From the NCBI GenBank assembly GCA_030490835.1, contig CM059977.1:14417399-14481398 (forward strand): DNA of 64,000 bases. The letters are read 5' to 3'. The position numbers were made by a program, and so were the translations under genes. The notes beneath the pieces are model-generated. The model was given only the letters and a program-made list of their open reading frames with translations, was not told the origin of the DNA and ran no database searches. Each line of letters begins with the position of its first letter. Positions within the stretch are counted from its first letter, which is position 1. Positions 22,101 to 32,225 of the stretch are shown in pieces. Source of the DNA: Annona cherimola (lineage: Eukaryota > Streptophyta > Magnoliopsida > Magnoliales > Annonaceae).

Positions 22101-23357
22101 TGTAGCACCCGCCGTGAGCGCTACGGTGGGCTCGGAATGGTTTCCCGGGCCTTGAAAATGTGGATCGTGTTGAAAAGCAACATGTGCTTAGATTTCCTGC
22201 ATTCACATGGGGTAAAACGCATTAGGCTTCATATCTTTTAGGAAAGTTGGCGTGTGGGTATTTTCTCGTGATTTCGGCAGCATAACGGCTAAGACGGGGC
22301 TTTCCGTACACGGGTCAAGTCACAAATCCGGCAGCATAACAGCAGCGTATTATGCTGGAATCCGTGGACCCGCGTGCACCCACCTTGCCGGGGTGTTAAC
22401 TCAAACACGCACACACAAAAATAAAGAAAAACGGAGTCACCACTGATCTTTAAAGGGAGATCAGACCCTGTTTAAAGAAATAAGGCACTAATAATACAGA
22501 GATCGGGTTCCGGCCTACGGATTGAAGCAAATATGGAGAAATCTGCCAACCCGAGGCGGTTTACACGGTGTGAAAGGGAGGAAAATAAAAAGATTTGAGA
22601 GAACGGGAGAGATGGAAAGGGGAAAATGGGGAAGAGAGGCGTAGAGCGCGTAGAGTATGGAAGCCGGGATGCCGGGGCGTTGCTGCAGACTCCCGTCCTC
22701 CCCTTGGGATGCCTCTCTTCAAGTCTCCTCTAATGAGAGGGGGTGCTCTCCTTTTATAGATGTAGGAGTGGGCTTTGGGCTCTCTTGGGGTCATGGGCTT
22801 AGTTCATGGACTTGGGCTTGAGTGGGATCATGGACTTGGTCCATGGGCTTGGTCTTGAGTTTGGGTAATGGGCTTTGGGCTTGAGTTGAGAGCATGGGCT
22901 TGAGCTTGGTTGAGAGGTGTTGGACTTGGTCCATGAGCTTGAGCTTGGTTGAGAGCATGGGCTTGAGCTTGGTTGAGAGGTGTTGGACTTGGTCCATGAG
23001 CTTGAGCTTGGCGGACTCCTTCCATAGTGGGCTGGAACTTAGTGGGCTAGAACTTGGCTAAGCCCGTTGTTTTGGGTGGGCCGTTGTAGAGGCCCAAAAT
23101 TGTAGAGAAGCCTACTTCTGAGGCTTGGTGGGCTGCATTGTGGAGCCCGTTGAGGTGGCCTGTAGGAGCTTCGCTCGTGTGGGCCGGATCTGGTTTGTTG
23201 AAAAGCCTGCTTCGAGAGTTGGTGGAGCTTCGCTCCGTGGGCTGTGTTTGGAACGGCCTGCTTAGCTTGCTTGAACCTCCTTTTGCCTTGAGTTTGTTTG
23301 AGTTTGGGACTTTTTTCCATTTTACCCATTTTTGGGCCCAAAGGTGGGGTGTCAACA
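22101..23357 (-). repeat. LTR (upstream, 5' LTR in element orientation)
   Basis: 1257 bp, same length as its partner. The minus-strand TATA box CTATAAAAGG is at 22750-22759, the likely promoter of the element. The two 63-bp U3 repeats are also present. Confidence 0.93.
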
Positions 23358-23771
23358 AGTGGCCATATCTTTTGATACATGAGGAATTACGAGAGCCAAA
23401 TCAACTATTTGTAGTAAATCGCATGTTTTATTATAAATAGAGAAACTTGTGTAGGTCAACGGTCAGCATTTTACATGTGTATGGACATGCGTGTAGTGGT
23501 TAACGTAAGACTTGTTTAATTTTCTATAAATTCGCAGTTTCTTTTGTTATTAGGTAGATGCTCTTGAGTAATATTCTACATATTTTTCACTGAACTTTGT
23601 GTTTTAGTTTTCATGTAAAATTTGTGTATTATTCTCAGCGAGTAGTCTTGTGCTAACCTTGTTTTATGCTTTCCCTTACCGCGTTAGCTGCTGGGCAAAA
23701 AGGGCTCGCCAGGATTGCTACTACTGCTGGACAAGGTCGCCATAATCGGAGAACAGTGAGTAGGAGACAAA

Positions 23772-24052
23772 GGGTGTGTTTGTTAACAACAAAAAGTTGT
23801 CAAGTTAAAACTTTTCAATCTAAAACTTTTCACTCTCCACAACTACCCTATTTTTTAATCATTTCTTCACATTTTTCTATACAACTACCCTACTTTTCAA
23901 TCATTTCTACACAACTACCAACACAACAAACCTATCTATTTCAACTTTATATTATTTATTCTTCATCATCACCCCTATCATATCACATCATTTGACAACT
24001 TTTTATCTCTACAACTTTTCATCAAAAGTTTTATCCATTCCCAAACACACCC
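23772..24052 (-). mobile_element. F1 MITE, reverse, TSD AAA
   Basis: Ends GGGTGTGTTTGTTAACAAC and TTCCCAAACACACCC, with AAA outside both ends. Interior reverse F1 (CCTATCATATCACATCATTT). Confidence 0.82.
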
Positions 24053-24103
24053 AAAATGGGGGCGACACTGCAACAGCCGTCAAATCAACAGAGGCAAGAG
24101 TGA

Positions 24104-25061
24104 TTAGGTGTGTAAATATGATTGGTTCAATCCGAACCCAACTAACTCAACACTGTTTATAATAGGGTTGAGTTAGGAATTCTGAAAAAAATAAATTATA
24201 TAATTTGATTTTAACTGACCCAATCTTAAAAGCAAGTTGGTTTGGGTTAGATGCTTGTCAACCCGACCCAACCCAATTTCATACATTAGTGTACAATATA
24301 GTAAATAATTAATAAATAGTCTTAAATTATTACGTAATATATAGGAATTAGCTAGACATTAGTACTCTGAAATAAAATTATTTAGCAATTATATTATTGT
24401 ATAAATCATAAAGGAATGTGATATTGTGCATCCGGGGTGCAAAAACTCATTTTTTACATTTTTTTGAAAATTAAAATTTTTATACAACTATTAATCTAGA
24501 TGTATTTAATATATATAACAAAATTTTTTACCATTTTTAGATACTTTTAGATTTTTTATTTTTAAAAACCAATGGATTTTCGTAATTTATGATTTTGCCA
24601 CTGATTTTAAAAATTAAAAAATAAATACCTAAAAATCTCTAAAAATAGTAAAAATTGATACACATGTTAAATACACCTAGATTAACAATTGCACAAAAAA
24701 ATGTTAAAAAAATAAAAATGGGTGAAATGTACCCGAGTGCACTGAGGTTGAATGCACCCAGGTGCATTTGGCCAGCCCTGAATCATAAATTGGAAAGTAT
24801 TCTTGTAAAAAGTATTAGTTTTTTTTCTTTCGTATAAATTTATACTCTAAAATAGATTTAATTAAGAAAATATTTTAAAATATTATATATTTATTAACCC
24901 GATTTCTAATTCGAACTAAACTGATTTCTATAAGGTTAAAATAGAATTGGGTTAAAATGTAAAAAATAAGGTTAAAAGTAAAGTTGGGTTGAGATTTTAT
25001 AAGATGGGCTAGGATTGTATTTACCCTAATTGGAGTCAACCTGACCCGATTTACACTCTTG
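24104..25061. mobile_element. hAT-like element H2, second copy, interrupted by PalA-3
   Basis: Starts TAGGTGTGTAAATATGATT and ends GTCAACCTGACCCGATTTAC then ACTCTT, parallel to the copy at 15456-16311. The copies share blocks such as AATAGTCTTA, ATAGGAATTA and ATTTAGCAATTATAT in the same order. This copy is interrupted at 24413-24780. Confidence 0.65.
24413..24780. mobile_element. Foldback element PalA-3, 9-bp TSD with empty site
   Basis: 368 bp between two copies of AATCATAAA (24404-24412, 24781-24789). The sister H2 element has the uninterrupted site TAAGTCATAAATTAAAAAG near 15760, which shows that this block was inserted. Caps are of the TGCACCCGGGTGCA type and are duplicated at the right end. 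The spine matches PalA-1 (TTAATCTAGATGTATTTAAT; ACACATGTTAAATACACC). Confidence 0.88.
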
Positions 25062-25231
25062 GCGTACATCTCCCACCGTGAGACTTGTCTTCATGACATT
25101 ATTTTGTGGCATCTTAAAACATGGCTTCCTAATTTTTTCAATATTATTTTTCATTGAAAGTCTTCCATGAATCCATCCATGTTTTACATTTACTATGCAT
25201 GTCGTCATATGATCTTTTATGGCCGCCGCAG

Positions 25232-25603
25232 GGGGGGGCAACCATGCATTCGGCCCAAAAATATATATATTTTTATTTTTTTACTTTTCATGGACAAGTA
25301 AAGCTAGGTGTATTAAATCTAAAAATTAAATTTTATTATTTTTGGATGTTTTTAAGTATTTGTTTTGGATTTTTAAACACAACGACGTTTTTAACGACAT
25401 TTTTGTTATTATTTAAGACAAAAAATTACGGAAATGCTACTATGTTTAAAAATTCAAAATAAATACTTAAGAATATCTAAAAATAGTAAAATTTGGTTCA
25501 TAGATTTAATACACCTAGCTTTACTTGTTCATGAAAAAATAAAAAAAATAAAAAAATATGTTTTTGGGGCGGACGCATGGTTGCCACTGTGCGTCCAGGG
25601 GTA
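25232..25603. mobile_element. Foldback element PalA-4, distinct cap
   Basis: Left arm GGCAACCATGCATTCGGCCC; the reverse complement of the right arm reads GGCAACCATGCGTCCGCCCC. Both continue into GTAAAGCTAGGTGTATTAAA and the AT-rich spine. The caps differ from those of PalA-1. No clear target duplication. Confidence 0.65.
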
Positions 25604-26194
25604 AAAGATAAGGACTCATGCATGTTTATGTCTCGTGGATTGTATACTATTTCATAACAGGACTAACAAATAATCATAAGTCTAGTCCAAAATGCACGCA
25701 GTCTTATCCATCCTGCAGTAATGCAACTCGGCCATGGGGAATATGCAATTTTTATGGTTTGTATATTGGTGAAGATAATGGGTTTCTGATTCTTCTGACC
25801 CTATTTTAACACTTTCGAAGCGTCACATTGTTGACGGCCAGTCGTTTTGTTCAAATTCCACAGCTTCATTTTTTCTCATACTTTCTTGTCTAAAGACTCC
25901 ACCCCCTCTGCTCAGAAAGTTCCCCTTCTGAATTCTGATACGCGACTTTCTGCAATTCTTCTTCATACTTGACTGTGCGGTGTTTTTTGTGGTTGAAAAA
26001 ACCATAAGATAATAATTGATTATGGGTGCAAAAGCTGTTGTCGTTTACTCATTTGAATTGTGAAATTTGGGCACTTGTGACGCACAAGTTAGTTTGGGCC
26101 TTCCCTCTTTGGCCATCTGTCCCAAATTCAATCTAAAAATTAATTTTATTAGTTCTCAAAGAAACTAATTTTTTTGTTCATCTCTGATGATGGG

Positions 26195-26347
26195 AAGGGT
26201 GGATTTGTAGACTTTTAAAATTTTATGTTTGATAAGAACGATGAGTTTGTATACTCCTAAAATTCTATGGTCTATAAAAATGTTGAGTTTGTAGACTTTT
26301 AAAATTTTATATTTGATAAGAATGATGAGCTTGTAGATTTTTACATT
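26195..26347. repeat. 42-bp tandem repeat, about 3.5 units
   Basis: Imperfect units beginning GAGTTTGTAGACTTTTAAAA. Confidence 0.75.
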
Positions 26348-26463
26348 TTTTTAATTTGTTAAGCATATTAGTTGTTCTTAATTCTTATATTATTATGAAT
26401 TATTTAATTGTTCAACACTTCAATTATTATTGATTTATTTTATTTTTTATTGTGTTAGATATA

Positions 26464-26744
26464 GGATGTGTTTGGGAATGAATAAAACTTTTGATGAAAA
26501 GTTTTGGAGAGTAAAAGTTATCAAATGATGTGATATAATAGGGGTAATGATGAGGAGTAAAAATGATAAAGTTAAAATATAAAGGTTAATTGTGTGGGTA
26601 GTTGTGTAGAAATGATTGAAAAGTAGGATAGTTGTATGGGAAAATGTGAAAAAATGATTAAAAAATATGATAATTGTAGAGAGTGAAAAGTTTTAGATTG
26701 AAAAGTTTTAAGTTGACATTTTTTCCTAATTGCCAAACGCACCC
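26464..26744 (+). mobile_element. F1 MITE, TSD ATA
   Basis: Ends GGATGTGTTTGGGAATG and TGCCAAACGCACCC, with ATA outside both ends (26461-26463, 26745-26747). Complete copy of 281 bp. Confidence 0.85.
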
Positions 26745-27867
26745 ATATTTACAAAAATGTAATTCGTAAATGCACTACGACAACATGGAGAATTTAAGAG
26801 TAAGTGTCAATAAGTGAGATTTATTATATATTTTAAGTTAGTTAATCTAGTTAATTTTTTTGAATCGGTTCGAACCACTGGCTTGATTTTGACAATATTG
26901 GTTTCCTTATGAAATTAGTTAATTTCTATATATTTATATAACATATGCGTTAATAAACGAAAAGAAAACAATTACTTTTCATCTTTCCTTATTTATCTTG
27001 GCGCATATATTTTTAATTTAAGAGACTTCAAAAAAATTATTTTTCGATTTTGAATACTTGTATACATATATTATTTATTTTCAAAAACGAAAAGCATTTT
27101 CTACACATTTAAAGAGACGCGGGTGCAGTAAAACGTATTTTGGTATCCAACTTAAGTCATAAATCTTCCTTAAAATGCGTATATGCCAGCTTAAAATTTC
27201 ACGTGGCAGCCTCGCATGAGCCAAAAAAAAGAACAGAGATATTTGTAGAGGGGAAAAACTGTGATTTTAACGGTGACGTGATACTGAGAATTCGGGCGCA
27301 CTTAACTTCAGTGCATTTGGATGTGAAAACTTATTTTTAAAATTTTTTTTGAAATTTTTTATATATAACTATTAATCTAGATATAATTTTTTACCAATTT
27401 TAGGTACTTTTACATATTTGATTTTGATTTTTTAAAATCAATGGTATTTTCATAATTTATGATATATATGTTAAATATGCTTAGATTAACAACTGTATAA
27501 AATTTTTTCAAAAAAATAAAAATAAACGGGTGAAATGCAGCCGGGGGCACTGAAGTGGAATGCAATCAGATGCATTCAGTCACCCCGATTTTAATTTGAA
27601 CTTATAGAATAGTCATGCTTCGGAGATTACTGGTCATTATTTATGAACAGTTATAATATAATAGATCTTTTTGCAATATTGAAATAAAATATGTTGGCTT
27701 ATTACCCGTTTACGCTGACAATTTCTCTTTTTTGAAAAGGATGAGAAGATCGCTATCCCGCCACCTTCTGGATTTCAAACGCTTACGATTTCTGTTGTAT
27801 CTGAGGATTTCAATGCAAACGGTCCCGATCTGACGTTCTCTTCCTATGAAGTCCCCGGCGGTGTGGC
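26745..27867. other. Intergenic upstream of the PPR gene
   Basis: Contains a PalA-like foldback (about 27296-27585) and AT-rich sequence. The last 150 bp before the PPR ATG is the likely short leader; no convincing TATA box was found. Confidence 0.45.
27296..27585. mobile_element. Foldback element PalA-5, degraded
   Basis: Left spine TAACTATTAATCTAGATATA and right spine ATATGCTTAGATTAACAACT are inverted. The right end carries TGCA-containing caps (AATGCAATCAGATGCATTC). Confidence 0.55.
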
Positions 27868-30096
27868 ATGTCTTCTCTTTCGAACTACTACTCTTCTCTT
27901 TTGAAGCTATACGCGGAATCCAGAAGCCAAGTACAAGCAAAGAAACTCCATTGCCTTATAATCAAAACCATCGAATATCCCGAAACCTTCCTCTTTAACA
28001 ATCTCATAGGCTTCTATTCGAAACTCGACAATTTAAGGTACGCGCGCCATGTGTTCGATCAAATTCCCCACCCAAATCTGTTCTCCTGGAACACCTTGCT
28101 TTCTTCTTATTCAAAAGCCGGACGGCTGTCTGAAATGGAAGAGACCTTCGAACGGTTGTCCACGCGAGATGGCGTTTCTTGGAATTCTGTAATTTCAGGC
28201 TATGCGAAATATGGGTCGTCCGGGGATGCTGTGGAAGCGTATAAACTGATGTTGAAGGATAAGGTAAGCCCGAATAGGATTACTTTCTCAACGCTGCTGG
28301 TTTTTTCATCAAGTCGATCTTGGATTCAACTGGGTCAGCAGGTTCATGCTCAGATAATGAAATTCGGGTGTGAGTTGTGTGCATCTGTTGCGAGTCCATT
28401 GGTTGATATGTATTCAAAGGCTGAAAGGGTTCATGATGCCAGGCGGGTGTTCAGTGAAATGGACGAAAAAAATTCCATTGTGTATAATACCATGATGACA
28501 GGTTTATTCAGATGTGGGATGGTTCAGGAGTCGAAACATTTGTTTGGTGAAATGCATGAAAGAGATTCAATTTCATGGACAATAATGGTCACGGGGTTCA
28601 CGCAAAATGGTGTTTATAGAGAAGCTATTGACTTCTTTAGACAGATGCGATTGCGGGAAGTTGCTATTGATCAGTATACATTTGGAGGTGTGTTAACTGC
28701 CTGTGGCAGTCTTACAGCACTTGAAAAAGGCAAGCAGATTCATGCTTATATTATCAGGACCAACTATGAGAATAATATCTTTGTGGGGAGTGCTCTCGTT
28801 GACATGTATTCCAAGTGCAAAAGCATAAAAATTGCAGAAACTGTTTTTAAGTGCATGCCTGTGAAGAACATTGTGTCATGGACAGCTATGATTGTAGGTT
28901 ATGGTCAAAATGGATTTAATGAAGAAGCTGTAAGGATCTTCTATGAGATGCGGAAAAATGGGATTGAGCCGGATGGTTTTACTCTTGGAAGTGTGATTAG
29001 CTCTTGTGCTAATTTAGCTAGTTTGGAGGAGGGTATTCAATTTCATTGCACTGCTATAGTTTCGGGCTTGATTTCATTTATAACTGTGTCAAATGCAATT
29101 GTTACAATGTATGGCAAGTGTGGAAGCATTGAACATTCACATATGATGTTCAATGAAATGGAGGTGAAGGATCAAGTTTCTTGGACCGCTTTGGTTTCAG
29201 GGTATGCTCAGTTTGGAAAGGCCAAGGAGACTATATATTTATTTGAAAGGATGTTGGTTGGAGGACTAAAACCTGATGGAGTCACGTTCATTGGTGTTCT
29301 TTCAGCATGCAGTAGAGCAGGGCTGGTGGATAAAGGCCGTAAGTATTTTTCTTCTATGACGGATGATCATGGAATCATCCCTACTGATGATCACTACACC
29401 TGCATGATTGATCTGCTCAGCCGATCAGGTAGAATACAAGAGGCAGAACAGTTTATAAAACAAATGCCTTGCCAGCCAGATGCTGTTGGGTGGTCTGCTT
29501 TGTTAAGCTCATGTAGAGTCCATGGAGACATTGAAGTTGGGAAATGGGCAGCCGAATCTCTGATTAGATTAGATCCACAAAACCCTGCAAGTTATGTATT
29601 GCTTTCAAGTATCTATGCTGCAGAAGGAAGATGGGGTGATGTTTCCCAGTTAAGAAGATGGATGAGAGAGAAGCAAGCGAAGAAAGAACCTGGTTGTAGT
29701 TGGATTAAGTACAAGAACAAGGTGCATATCTTTTGTGCTGATGACAGATCAAGCATTTACTCTAATCAGATATATGCAGAGCTAGAAAGGCTTAATGCTA
29801 GGATAATAGAGGAAGGTTATGTGCCTGACATGAGTTCTGTTCTTCATGATGTAGAGGACTCACAAAAGAAGGAAATGCTATGCTACCATAGTGAGAAACT
29901 TGCAATTGCGTTTGGGTTGATTTTCATACCTGATGGATTGCCTATCAAGGTAGTAAAGAATCTACGTGTATGCAGAGACTGTCACAATGCCACAAAATTC
30001 ATCTCTAAGGTTGTTGCGCGAGAGATTCTTGTAAGAGATTCAGTACGATTTCATCTGTTTAAAGATGGGACATGTTCTTGTGGGGATTTTTGGTAA
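27868..30096 (+). CDS. DYW-type pentatricopeptide repeat protein, At1g68930-like
   Basis: Intronless, 742 aa, start MSSLSNYYSS. It has a PLS-type PPR array from about residue 40 to 560 (repeats such as NNLIGFYSKLDNLRYARHVF, GSALVDMYSKCKSIKIAETV, DQVSWTALVSGYAQFGKAKE). E/E+ motifs with EPGCSWIK follow at about 600. The C-terminal DYW cytidine-deaminase domain has the HSE active-site motif (H674, E676), zinc-ligand CRDCH (C702, C705) and terminal GTCSCGDFW. Such proteins convert C to U at chosen sites in plastid or mitochondrial RNA, the repeats choosing the site. The final tripeptide is DFW instead of DYW, which I also remember for Arabidopsis At1g68930, as I do the MSSLSNYY start. All catalytic residues are present, so it is probably active. 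The N-terminus is a plausible but unproven organelle signal. Confidence 0.95.
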   Translation: MSSLSNYYSSLLKLYAESRSQVQAKKLHCLIIKTIEYPETFLFNNLIGFYSKLDNLRYARHVFDQIPHPNLFSWNTLLSSYSKAGRLSEMEETFERLSTRDGVSWNSVISGYAKYGSSGDAVEAYKLMLKDKVSPNRITFSTLLVFSSSRSWIQLGQQVHAQIMKFGCELCASVASPLVDMYSKAERVHDARRVFSEMDEKNSIVYNTMMTGLFRCGMVQESKHLFGEMHERDSISWTIMVTGFTQNGVYREAIDFFRQMRLREVAIDQYTFGGVLTACGSLTALEKGKQIHAYIIRTNYENNIFVGSALVDMYSKCKSIKIAETVFKCMPVKNIVSWTAMIVGYGQNGFNEEAVRIFYEMRKNGIEPDGFTLGSVISSCANLASLEEGIQFHCTAIVSGLISFITVSNAIVTMYGKCGSIEHSHMMFNEMEVKDQVSWTALVSGYAQFGKAKETIYLFERMLVGGLKPDGVTFIGVLSACSRAGLVDKGRKYFSSMTDDHGIIPTDDHYTCMIDLLSRSGRIQEAEQFIKQMPCQPDAVGWSALLSSCRVHGDIEVGKWAAESLIRLDPQNPASYVLLSSIYAAEGRWGDVSQLRRWMREKQAKKEPGCSWIKYKNKVHIFCADDRSSIYSNQIYAELERLNARIIEEGYVPDMSSVLHDVEDSQKKEMLCYHSEKLAIAFGLIFIPDGLPIKVVKNLRVCRDCHNATKFISKVVAREILVRDSVRFHLFKDGTCSCGDFW

Positions 30097-30640
30097 CGTC
30101 TAACCTAGCTTTTTGTGGGGCAAAGCTATTGAAGGACTGTTATCTTGCTTGGATAAGTTGTTGGTCCTTTTCAACATTTAGGATCTCTTGGTCACAGATT
30201 TTTTGGCCATGTAAAGTAACTTGGGTACGTGGCTATCTAGAGAAATTACTTGATAACGTTGCATCAAGGAGTACATAACTGATAACTTCTTGAGTTCTTA
30301 GGCTCATGATGGCTAATATTTGATTCCTCCCGAGTCCAGGAGGGTGTTCTCCTTAGTTCCTGACTATTTCTTGTACCGAATGCATCACCAGATTTTGATC
30401 AGTTGTCAACTATCGAAGCAACTGTAGTACTCAACACTCAGGGTCCATCTGGATGATTCCCATGACAGGTTTAACTATGTTGACGACAGTTTTGTGGAAG
30501 GGAAAAAAAACACTAGTTAAAGGGAGAAAAAGATAGAGAACAAAGCATGACCTTCTCATGCACGTTTATCCCATCTTCTTGGCCTTCCTGCTTATAAGCT
30601 GGTTGATCGCCTCTTTTGTCATGATGGCCTTTCCCTTAGC
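30097..30640 (+). other. Probable PPR 3' UTR and downstream sequence
   Basis: No coding signal. No transcript end can be placed with confidence. Confidence 0.35.
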
Positions 30641-30895
30641 CTTCAGGGAGCTCTTTCATTTCTGTATCATTGTTCTTACCATTTAAAATCCGCATATGTC
30701 AAAATTTTGGGAAAAATAATTTCTTTAAATTGTTGATTACAAGTTCCCTTCTAATTTTATTGATACTTTTACTCTGTTGATAGTCCGCAAGGCAAATGAA
30801 TAAAATCACGGGTGTGAGAGTTGGGATTCTGCCCCTTACAAAATCAGCCGATTGAATTATCGTTTGCTCATGGTTTTACACGACCATACCTTTCA
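30641..30895. repeat. Segment duplicated in intron 4 of the AVT6 gene
   Basis: Matches about 36500-36780 in order and orientation: CATTTAAAATCCGC/CATTTTAAATCTGC, AAGGCAAATGAATAAAATC (identical in both), GATTGAATTAT/AATTGAATAT and ATGGTTTTACA (identical). Origin unknown. Confidence 0.6.
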
Positions 30896-31043
30896 TCGCT
30901 CGTGTAAGCTTCGTGACTTGGAAAAAAAAAAAAAAAAGGCTTTGTATTTTGGTGATCTTGAGTGGCTCTCACCATCCACGGAGAGCGTCCATGTCAAGCC
31001 ATCGATCCGCAGTTTGAACTCGTGGACTGCCTGGTAGGTCTAT

Positions 31044-31074
31044 CCCATCCATCCATCCATCCATCCATCCATCG
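31044..31074. repeat. (CATC)n microsatellite
   Basis: About seven CATC units. Confidence 0.9.
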
Positions 31075-31370
31075 CTTTCGTAAGCACTTGAGATTTTGCA
31101 TCGGAATGCTGGAATCGGCTGCGCCTTATGCACGGAAGCATGTGGTCTTCCACGTCCTCCTTTGCGCTCTGGCAGGAGGTGGTGCATATTTCGCAACGTA
31201 AAACGTCCCCCCAAAACACACAAAATGAACCAGTTAAAATAATAATGATAACTATTTTTTTTTTTTTTTTGAAAAAAGACTCACGGGATGAACCAGTTAA
31301 AAATAATAAAGATAATTTAGTTTCAATAAAAAAATATAATTTAGTAAATAGACAAATGAAGATAAACTAC

Positions 31371-31652
31371 AGGTGTGTTTGAGAATGGATAAAACTTTTG
31401 ATGAAAAGTTATAAATAGTAGAAGTTGTCAATTGATGTGATATGATAGGGGTAATTATGAGAAGTAAATAAGATAAAGTTGAAATAGATAAGTTAGTTGT
31501 GTTAGTAGTTGTGTAGAAATGATTGAAAAGTAGGATAATTGTATAGAAAAATATTAAGAAATGATTAAAAAATATGGTAGTGATGAAAAATGAAAAGTTT
31601 TAGATTGAAAAGTTTTAATTCGATAATTTTTACTCGTTACCAAACACATCCT
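31371..31652 (+). mobile_element. F1 MITE
   Basis: Ends AGGTGTGTTTGAGAATGG and TTACCAAACACATCC. Full F1 interior (ATTGATGTGATATGATAGGG). No unambiguous target duplication. Confidence 0.8.
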
Positions 31653-32225
31653 AGACGAAATGTTTATAAAAATAAACGAATAATAATTAAAAGAAAAATG
31701 TTCCGTTAAAAATGAAAAGTAACCCTAACACTTTAGTTGATCTTCCAACCGTCAAAAGTTTCGAATTTCTCCATTTTTATCCGACGAGAAAACAGAGTTT
31801 AGGCCTGATACTTGATTGGGCCACAGGAATAAATTCAACACTAAATAAACATACGATTCCCTTTGAGATTATCTGTTTCTGGATTGGCTACTTCCGATTG
31901 ATTTTTGCAATGATTCCTTTTGAGATTGTCCGTTTCCGGATTGGCTGCTTCCCACATATTCGTGGTACTTGCATGTTGAAATTAGCCCAATTTGCAAGTT
32001 AATTTGGGGAATTGGCAGATTTTCGAGGGATTTTATTAATTCCAATTGCTGTTGTATATCATTCTTATTGTTTGTTGATTTTGGATGACAGAAGTTGTTT
32101 ATCAATCTGAATGGTAGAGGCTTGGATAAGTTTCCTTTCATTCCTGTGCATTTCTTGCAGAGTTGCGGCTTGTGTATGTAGCAGTTTCTTCTGAATCCAT
32201 TTGAGGGATTGTGTTTTGAGAAAAG
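31653..32225 (+). promoter_or_regulatory. Promoter and leader region of the AVT6 gene
   Basis: A 57-bp imperfect tandem duplication begins at 31855 and 31912 (GATTCCCTTTGAGATT; GATTGGCTACTTCCGATTG and its partner). CT/GT-rich leader follows up to the ATG at 32226. No definite TATA box. Confidence 0.4.

Larger units (their letters stand above)
16590..23357 (-). mobile_element. Complete non-autonomous LTR retrotransposon, TR-GAG type, TSD AGTGG
   Basis: Two direct 1257-bp LTRs (16590-17846, 22101-23357), each TG...CA bounded on the + strand. AGTGG duplicates the target on both sides (16585-16589, 23358-23362). A primer-binding site abuts the right LTR and a polypurine tract abuts the left LTR, both on the minus strand, so transcription runs right to left. 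The internal part carries a gag reading frame but no protease, reverse transcriptase, RNase H or integrase that I can find in any frame. That matches the TR-GAG class: gag-only elements mobilised by a relative's enzymes. I counted about eight LTR differences by eye (about 0.6%), implying a recent insertion. The gag sequence is of Ty3/gypsy type. Confidence 0.92.
25062..26463. other. Intergenic with a PalA element and tandem repeats
   Basis: Holds PalA-4 (about 25232-25603) and a 42-bp tandem repeat (26195-26347). The remainder gives only short unsupported ORFs. Confidence 0.5.

Noticed and set aside
30636..30652. CAGGGAGCTCTTT, resembling the core of miR159/319
   Set aside because: Only about nine matching bases and no hairpin partner.
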